Shown: positions 56,996-64,000 of the stretch, in pieces | Numbering within the stretch: the stretch's first letter is position 1 | How the letters are laid out: each line of letters opens with the position of its first letter | Source of the DNA: Micromussa lordhowensis | Lineage: Eukaryota; Cnidaria; Anthozoa; Scleractinia; Lobophylliidae | NCBI GenBank assembly: GCA_964020085.1 | Contig: OZ026598.1 | Coordinates: 6,004,024 to 6,068,023, forward strand | DNA: 64,000 nucleotides | Direction: 5' to 3' | Program-made: the position numbers and the translations under genes | Notes under the pieces: model-generated | What the model was told of the DNA's origin: nothing | The model's database searches: none | What the model saw: the letters and a program-made list of their open reading frames with translations, nothing else

Positions 56996-57962
56996 TGTTG
57001 TGGGATTGATTTCTGATGAATGAAAGCGTAACATGGATTTTTGATAATTCAAAAAGATACATGAACTGTTCTTTAATCAGGTGGACATATTAAGGATGTA
57101 TTAGTCACAAGTATTTGGACTTGTTGTCTTTTGTATGTTGGATTTATTAAAGAAAAATGATAACATGCCTGGATTGTCTAATGAAAGCTGCAAATCATTA
57201 TTTTAATATTTGTTTAATTACTGTAATCTGTGCCATCACTTAGTTTTGAAAATTTACATTTTATATTTATTAATAATTTAGTAATTAAATATATAAATAA
57301 TATGTACTTCTATGATATCCTCTACACAGTCTACAGATCCTAAGCAATAATAAAAGCCGTCATGTTAAAACTGAAAGTAACCGTTCCCATTTACAAAAAA
57401 ATTATTTTACAGAACCAAATGAAACCTGACAAAACTAAATTAAACAGTAAACTACTTATTAACTGAATGCTAATTACGTAAAAAAGCCTCATATTTGCAT
57501 GTAACAGATTATGTAGCTTATACAAAGGGAGGTATTAATCATATAAAATACATAAAAAAACTTTCATTTAAATATTGAAATGAAAAACATTAAATAATAT
57601 ATAAAACTTGTGTATGAGGACATAATTATATTCTTGCTACAAATACTTTATGGGTATTGTTATAAATACTTCATTATTTTTAGCGAGTGTCAGTATTATT
57701 TTGTAACTTTCTTGTGTACTAATTTTTTATTCTTAAAACTATTTCCATGAAAATATTTCAATCTAACTAATATATGGAATGTAGAAATATTTTCCTACGT
57801 TTGCAAGGCTAACGTTCATTTAGTAATGTCACAAAGGCTACCTGCAAACTAAAGACACTTGGCTTGTTCATGTAAATAACATTTTAAAGAAAATAGTTCA
57901 TGAAATAAGAAGAAATTGTTGTTACCCATAAGCTAGTGCAACTGTTTTGCAAAAAGTAAGTG

Positions 57963-58302
57963 AGGCCCAGTTCAGATGCTAAACTTTTCATGAACGAAAC
58001 TTATACTACAGTGTTCGTGAAAAGTTTGGCATCTGAATCAGTTTGAATTTTTCGGCTGTTCTTCCCGTCTAGCTCAGCCGAGAATTGCGGCTTTGGAACG
58101 GCCTTCATGTGCGAAACCTATGCATAGATTACTATCACAGATTTTACAAGCGGTTTCTTCATTCTGATGTGTTTCGGCTCATACTAAATTTGGTGAGTTA
58201 AGTTCGACGTCTGAATCAACTGGTGTACTTCTGATAATTTGGGTGGGTCCAAATTCAAATAAGGTTCGACTCATGAAAAGTTGGCATTTGAACTGGGCCT
58301 TA
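57963..58302. mobile_element. MITE with ggcccagttcagatgc ends
   Basis: The left end ggcccagttcagatgctaaa, continuing cttttcatga, pairs with the right end tcatgaaaagttggcatttg, continuing aactgggcc. A partial second inverted copy (ttcgtgaaaagtttggcatc) lies inside the left half. The region from 57000 to 57960 is AT-rich without features. Confidence 0.75.
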
Positions 58303-58492
58303 GTTTCAATTCAGCGTTAATATATTTGCCTTTTACTAAATACATTTGTCAACAGTTTGATTGTTTGAGTGCAGAACATAGTCTTGAGTTCAAATCATTT
58401 ACTTAATTGATGTTACTGTCTCCTGTCAGTCATCTTAAAAATGATATACACAGTAATTTACATGCTGACTGTATTTGAGTCTTGCTAATTTG

Positions 58493-61400
58493 CTATCTCA
58501 TAGGTCTCCTAGTCCACTCCTTATCCTGTCCTCTTGCAGGGTGGCGGCTCCTTCCTCCACCTCTACCCGCATGTCCTTGCCGCTGCCTTGGGCTTTCTTC
58601 ATCAGAATAGTGCCCCATATCTTCAGGTTCTTGCTGTGGATCACTAGATGATTGTGGGTTCCTCCTAGCATTGCTAGCAGCTTTGTGTTTATTAAACTTT
58701 TCTGCATATGATCCTTGCTGTGACCTGGTGTCCTGAGAGGGGATGTTACGTCGCGGGCTTCTTCCCACAGCTCTGGTATCCTCTCCTTGATGATCCAAAT
58801 GACGACTCTTCCTTGATGGACGCCCACGACCTTGAGGTGCTTGATGTGGCGAGGAATCTGCAGCATCTGAATAACGGCTGTTTTCAGAAGGCTGTTGCCG
58901 ACCTCTTGCCTGTTTTCCTCTAGCAACATTTTTAGAATATTCATAGTCATCGTCCTCTTGTTCATCAGGACTATAGTCTGAATGATAGCTCTCATTGTCT
59001 GAAAGTTTGTGGTTGTCCTTGATTTGACGCCTACCAGCGTGGGCCATGCCATTCTCCATGTCAGACTCCTCTTCTTCATTAAGTACTGGAAGCTTTCCCT
59101 CCACAGTCCACTGAAGAATGCAGAAATCACGACTGCCAGTTGTGAGGAGGTGGGTGTCAGATGCTAGAAACAGCATACGTGTGACTGGACAGCTATGACC
59201 TCGCCACTGGTGATAGTGAGCCTACAAAGAAGACATTTATGATAACTAAATTTTACTAAAATGATCACTACAAAAAAAGGAATTATTACTGTTTAAATAT
59301 TTAATCAGCAGTCAGGGCTGTAACCCGTAACACGTGCCATGGCTGAGTATGTTTGATGGGCCCTTGATGTTACGGATGAACTTGCCTGTTGTTGCTACAA
59401 TTCACCCATAACGTAACAAAATTTGTTACAGGTGTGAAGATCAAGGCTACAGGTGAATCAAAACTAAATGACAGAACTGGCAGTAATGATTATCTAGTGA
59501 TAAAGGATATTTGTTAATAATTCCCACAGTGTGCTTATTAGCAGCATGATACTTCATGACTATGACCCAGGAACTAACTTGCAATATTTTATATTCCGCA
59601 TTAAATCTTGAATCAACCAGAACTTGGTTTTCCAATGATTTCAAAACTCTGACTAACCTTTTTTAAGTTCCAGTGATAATTATCTGTTTGTGCTTACTTG
59701 ACAACATGTGCAGCTCACCAAATTTGCCACTCAATTTGTTCCTTTATTGAGCTTCTTTAATTTACTTAAGATTGTTTTGTAGGTAAAATTTATTTAAGTA
59801 ACTAAAGGTGCTGTGTATAATTTGCCCAGTGGTTCTCAATGATGTATTGGGGATTCATGAATGATACAACCAAACCACTTACCCCAGGTTGACTGCATGG
59901 GAATCTAAATAACCGAATGTATCCTAACTCGTCTCCAACAGCAAAAACCTCACGTGACCAGGATAGATCAGAGCTGTTCACAAGGTTTCCATCATCTGGT
60001 TGAGAAGGCCACACACCTGCAAAAAACAGATTACGAAAATTTCAGGCCACACCAGCTCCATACAGCAATTTAACAATGATACTATTAATGAATTTGACTA
60101 TGATAATCATGTAACAAAAAGATGCCTACAGCACTGGAAACGACCAGAGGAGGTAACAGACTTTTAGCCAAGAGCTGAAAAACATCCACACGCAAAATCA
60201 GATTTTCAAACTGAAATACTACTATTGGTTTAATAGAAAGGTAAAAGGTATGCAATCCCACAGACTGGAGTCCTGAGCACTTATTGACTTAGCACTTATT
60301 AAGACCAGTCTCTGTATCATTGGGTAAGTATATACAAGTGGAAAGTTCCAACTCCTCCTAGATGGGATGCTAATCCGGCACAGGTAACAGACTACTATCA
60401 TTTTGTTAGGCTGTCCTAGCTATTTGCTGATACCCATTTATACTTGAGGCGTGGATGGCAAAAGGCACTGTTAGAGTAAAAGAATCTCACTCAAGTACAC
60501 AACTAGTCATTCAAGAACACAAGTGGGACAGATGATAGTCTCTACCACTTGTCCTCCTGATACCAAGCCTAACAATATAATTGCTATTTGATCACTGCAC
60601 CACAACTTTGAAAGCAAGACTTTCCAGAATCCTGGAAAATTAAGATATTAACAAAGGTGATACCTGAAACATCATAACCCAGCATGACATTTCTTGTGGA
60701 CCAATCAACATCTCGAATAACATCCTGTGATTCTTCTCTTTGAAATCCACCAATTTCCCCTGGAAACAAATGTGGAATTAAAAAATAACATTAGTATTAT
60801 AAGCACAATCCCTTCTTAGTGTCATGAATAAACAAACATTTCCTGGAAGTTCAATTAAAAATGTTTTTATAAATCAGCCATTCCTTTTGGTGAAGTTCAT
60901 TATTTTTGCATCCCTTTCTTAATTTGATCCCTTTATCATGGTTTAGTCCCCTACCACAATGCCAAAATTTTATGACAGTCACAGTGACGGTGATATACTT
61001 ACAAACAATATGCTCGTAATCAGTGGACAGACTTTGGAGGAAGCAACCATCAAGAGACCAGTCAAGGAACATGATTGGTTCACTGTGACCCTGTCAAGAA
61101 ATAACACAATCTTAATTGGAAATGACCAGTAATGCTGCACAATTTGTATTTACTGCTCATCAGCAAAGTGTCTAAGATCTTCAAGAGAAATAAGATGCTG
61201 TCTACTCTCTGGCAACAACGAGCTGGAATTAATCACTAACAAACTAATCACTAGCACACTGGACTCTGGATGGAAGATAAAGCTCCGACGAAGGGCTAAC
61301 GCTCGAAACGTCAGCTTCCGAATCTCTTTACGGTGGACAATTCACATTATCAACCCAATTGATAAAACCAAATTATCTTGTAATACTCCCACCAATGCAG

Positions 61401-63360
61401 CACCACAGTTTCTTTAGGAACTTGCCCCCTTTATCTGGATGGAAGACTCTGGTTTGGATTTGTGTTGTTGAGCAAACCATTTCGGTCTTGCAGGGCATCT
61501 CAACAACATGAACCTGTGATGGACCAACACCCTATCCAGCAGCAATGGATTAATAAGCACTTAGTAACTGGCCCCATGGGAAACAAGGAGTTTTGTTTTC
61601 CCAAGACCCTAAATTGTTGCGGTTGAGGGGAAACAAAACTCACTGCCTCCTGTGGGGTCAGTCTTTAAATGTTTTGTTATATCTCGCAACACAAAAATAG
61701 GAAAAAAACTTGTGAAAAAATAATTGTTTTCTTGATGCCACCTGGCACATAAATTTGCTCTGGTTTCAAAGTGCATGACCTGATCACGTGGGGGTCAAAA
61801 CTTCAAGTTGTTGTTTCCCTAGGAAGTTAGTGAGTGTTATTCGGCCTAGGGAGTTTTTCACCCACAACAAGTGACATATTCTCCTCCAATCGGAAAACCT
61901 ATTTGAGTTGGGAGGTATAACAAATAATTCTAATTGTTTTTTCCTGCTACAAAAACTGTGTTAAGCTTTAGTTCTCTAGGTTACTTTGGCTCAAAATATG
62001 TAGATTTTTTTTAATTTACCAAGCGGTTAGCCCATTGTTGGCTAAGTAAGATGAGATCAGAGCTGCATCTTTAATACTCTAGTAATACCTATTACGTTAG
62101 TACTTGCTCCATTGTGAAATAAAGTTTGAGTCCCATGCTTGCTCCCTGGCATGACACAGAAGAAAACTCACCGAACAGCAGCCAACTCTTCTGTAAGTTG
62201 TCCCTTCATCATAAACAGCATGAACATAAATGTTGCCATCATGGGAAGCAACTGCAATGTGCTCACCATCTGGTGGGAAATCAAACAAATTGATGATGCC
62301 TTTTTTTAAGTTTCATTTGTGGTAGACGTCGACTACAGCATAAAAAGGAAAATCTGTTCTTGAGCCTTGGGGCACATCTGGTTGCTGTTTAACTCATATT
62401 TCTGAACCAACTACTGTAGGAGTCTTTCTACTGTCCCCTGGATAGCATGGTAAGTCCATTACAGGGTTCTGGAATTTAAATTTATACACCAGGGTGGGGA
62501 CAGGCACTGTGAGAAGAAAGTGTCTTGCTTAAGAACACAACACAATGAATGACCCAGCCAGGGCTCAAACCCAGATCTAGACCAATTGTCCCAGAGTCCA
62601 GAGTCCGAAACACCATTCTGTAGAGAACTGAAGCATGCATGCACATTTCATTGCATCAAGAATGCATGTTTCTGTATATTTGTATCTCAAGGATGCATGT
62701 TGTGCAATTTACCTTTTGCATATTCCAGATCAGATAGAGGGACGGTGCCATCTTGAAATGAAGCAATATGCATGCCAGAGTCACACGACAAGACAATCCA
62801 CCTGTAAAACAGTCAGAAAAAGTTTGAGACAGTATTCAATATTATTTTACAGGTGTTGGTAGAACGTTGCCATACCTTCCTACGGTGGTTCCTATTGCCA
62901 AAATATCCCCTGTGGAATAGAAATCTGCTGACTTGACAGGAAACTGAAAAAACAAAGATCCAAGTAGCAAGCATTTGCATCAGTATTGATCAAACATATT
63001 TAATTAAAAGAATGGACAATTCAGGATCCAAATTAAAGTACCATAATGATTTGATTTAGTTCCCACTTATTTATTTTAATTTGGTACCTCAAGGGAGGGC
63101 GCTTATGTGAGATAGCCCAGCACATTTCTTTTTTGAGAAACAACCGAGAGTGACTTGTAGTCCATGGATCCTTCCAGGCCAGAATGAACAGAAGGCACAA
63201 AAATGATGAAGAGATAATTTGTTTGAAGGAATTATGCACTCACATGGACATAATAGTCGAGAAACTCAGACAAAGACCACTGTTTTTGTAATGTGGCATT
63301 ACCTATGTGAGCAATTAAGGAAGATGACTCTCTGTTGATACATACATACACGACTTTCAT
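58493..63360 (-). CDS. EML-type (echinoderm microtubule-associated-protein-like) WD40 protein, 8 exons in window
   Basis: Minus-strand exons: 63360-63244, 62943-62876, 62801-62713, 62269-62172, 61090-61003, 60759-60664, 60016-59883, 59221-58493. All junctions are in phase, giving 472 residues. The middle part follows the second beta-propeller of EML proteins step by step: KSADFYSTGDILAIGT, GRWIVL, VASHDGNIYVH, RVGCCSGHSEPIMFLDWS, DYEHIVW, RDVDWS, GVWPSQPDDG, LFRFPCSQPG, TRMLFLASDTHLLTTGSRDF. EMLs bind microtubules or tubulin. After the last WD blade there is an unusual tail of about 210 residues rich in S, D, E, R, Q and G (ending RRPMR). No HELP motif or first propeller is seen. The first exon could begin at MKVVYV (63360), or could be internal with an acceptor at 63303 and upstream exons beyond the window. 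Confidence 0.8.
60340..60575 (-). mobile_element. Probable diverged SINE in an EML intron
   Basis: Contains cctagatgggatgctaatcc, ggcactgttagagtaaaaga and a caagaacaca segment in the order expected of a minus-strand copy of the SINE at 21145-21440. The promoter boxes are not recognisable. Confidence 0.45.
61190..61440 (+). mobile_element. Penelope-like terminal-repeat fragment with hammerhead-like motif
   Basis: The block cgaagggctaacgctcgaaa followed by cgtcagcttccgaatctctt and caattcacattatcaacc is, from memory of cnidarian repeats, characteristic of Penelope-like element termini. No coding part is attached. It lies in the intron between EML exons at 61090 and 62172, antisense to EML. Confidence 0.5.
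61280..61317 (+). ncRNA. Degenerate minimal type-I hammerhead ribozyme motif
   Basis: Stem I: aagct (61280-61284) pairs with agctt (61313-61317). The core ccgacga (61285-61291) matches the hammerhead ctganga except for one base (c for the conserved u). Stem II is gggc/gctc with loop taac. gaaa (61305-61308) follows, then c, g and the cleavage-type tc. Stem III is reduced to about two pairs without a loop, as in the minimal hammerheads reported in Penelope-like elements, which act as dimers. The core substitution probably makes this copy inactive. Confidence 0.45.
61557..61925. mobile_element. Hairpin-bearing MITE, diverged copy 3
   Basis: Starts cacttagtaactggcccc, has hairpin arms gggaaacaaggagttttg and caaaactcactgcctcctg, then aaatgttttgttatatctcg and ends near ggaggtataacaaataa. 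Same two-part plan as the copies at 1-390 and 13445-13843, but much diverged. It lies in the large EML intron. Confidence 0.6.
62400..62620 (-). mobile_element. tRNA-like SINE, minus-strand copy in an EML intron
   Basis: Reverse complement of the SINE family: cccctggatagcatggtaag, ggcactgtgagaagaaagtg, cttgcttaagaacacaacac, and a box B region seen as agccagggctcaaacccag. The tail end is a partial match. Confidence 0.7.
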
Positions 63361-63508
63361 AATGGCTGACGGCGCGTGGGACTGGTAATTACTTAAACAT
63401 GAGACCGAGGTCAGAAAGGCCACGATTGATATTAACACATGTAAACAAAGTGACACAAAGTTCAAGGAAGGCTGTCTTGACTCGATTCGGTCGAATTATT
63501 TTCAAGAA

Positions 63509-64000
63509 TTGGAAATGCCGACCCATTGTTGTGTTCCAGAATGTACGAAGAAAGGATACCGGGAAGACGATGGGACAAAAGTATCGTATTTTAAATTTCC
63601 GACCGAGAACGTGATGAAGAAGAAGTGGCTTCACGCGATAAGAAGAGACGAAGGAAAGCACTTCAAGGTTACTGAAAATACAAAGATATGCTCCCGGCAT
63701 TTCAGGGAAGGTGATATAAAAAAATCTCTCGCCGGCAAGAATGAATTAAGAGATGGAGTTGTCCCTTCTGTGTTTCCTTGGATTCGTAGGTCGCCACGCA
63801 AAAGGAAGAATCCGGCGGAAAGAAACTTCGAATTGACAGCTTCGAAAAGTGCATCACGGAATCCTCAGCTGTCTCTGTTGAAGAATTAACAAGCGAAGTG
63901 GTCCCAGATCTACCAGATTGTAGCTTAAAAGTTGAAGACGAAACACAAACTGATTTTACCGAGCAGGAAGCCTACTTGAGGGAAATTATTGACAACAATA
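63509..64000 (+). CDS. THAP zinc-finger protein, frameshifted, runs off the window
   Basis: The first frame (63509-63889) carries a complete THAP DNA-binding domain: C7 or C8, C12, W40, C61 and H64 (CVPEC, KKWLHAIRR, KICSRHF), and the closing GVVPSVFPW box. The start is probably the second ATG (63515, MPTHCC). The frame then closes at 63889, but the next frame continues with plausible protein from about 63800 (IDSFEKCITESSAVSVEEL to QTDFTEQEAYLREIIDNN) up to the window end. A frameshift of one base near 63800-63830 is therefore likely: a recent mutation, a sequencing error, or an unrecognised splice. THAP plus a coiled segment is how THAP-type transposases and their domesticated relatives begin. 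It is divergent from the EML gene, whose first seen exon ends 150 bp away. Confidence 0.65.

Noticed and set aside
58498..59130. 210-residue frame offset from the EML tail
   Set aside because: Shadow frame of the low-complexity tail; the in-phase frame continues directly from the WD40 exons.

Overview
This 64 kb window is AT-rich nuclear DNA from an animal. It has long introns, GT-AG splice sites, metazoan gene families (a CLC chloride channel, a claudin/PMP22-like tetraspan protein, an EML-type WD40 protein) and a dense, diverse load of transposons. The repeat types (THAP plus DDE transposase, SWIM plus YqaJ proteins, Penelope remnants, tRNA-like SINEs, hairpin MITEs) suggest a cnidarian, most likely a stony coral or other hexacoral. 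That placement is inference; no species-specific marker was identified.

Region by region. 1-3584: intergenic, packed with miniature inverted-repeat elements. 3585-40030 (+): a complete 26-exon gene for a ClC-1/ClC-2-type voltage-gated chloride channel. The exons assemble without a phase error into 862 codons including the stop. Its 16 kb intron 2 holds a broken SWIM/YqaJ gene, a broken antisense THAP/Harbinger-like transposase, and a nested antisense tandem pair of small two-exon genes for a single-span membrane protein. Other introns hold a 5'-truncated LINE, SINEs, a 2.7 kb hAT-like element and hairpin MITEs. 40031-45685: channel 3' flank and a piggyBac-like element inserted inside another MITE. 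45686-48992 (-): a claudin/PMP22-like gene with two alternative first exons. 49634-52997: a 3.4 kb inverted repeat with about 1.2 kb arms that carry a 20-bp minisatellite, around a Penelope-like GIY-YIG remnant. 54544-56657 (+): a two-exon gene for a seven-span membrane protein whose layout recalls gustatory-receptor-like proteins. 58493-63360 (-): an eight-exon EML-type WD40 gene with a long charged tail; its introns include a fragment with a hammerhead-like motif. 63509-64000 (+): the start of a THAP-domain protein that is frameshifted and runs off the window.

The host genes do not form a pathway. The main story is host genes enlarged by layered transposon insertions, several of which can be ordered in time because one element interrupts another.
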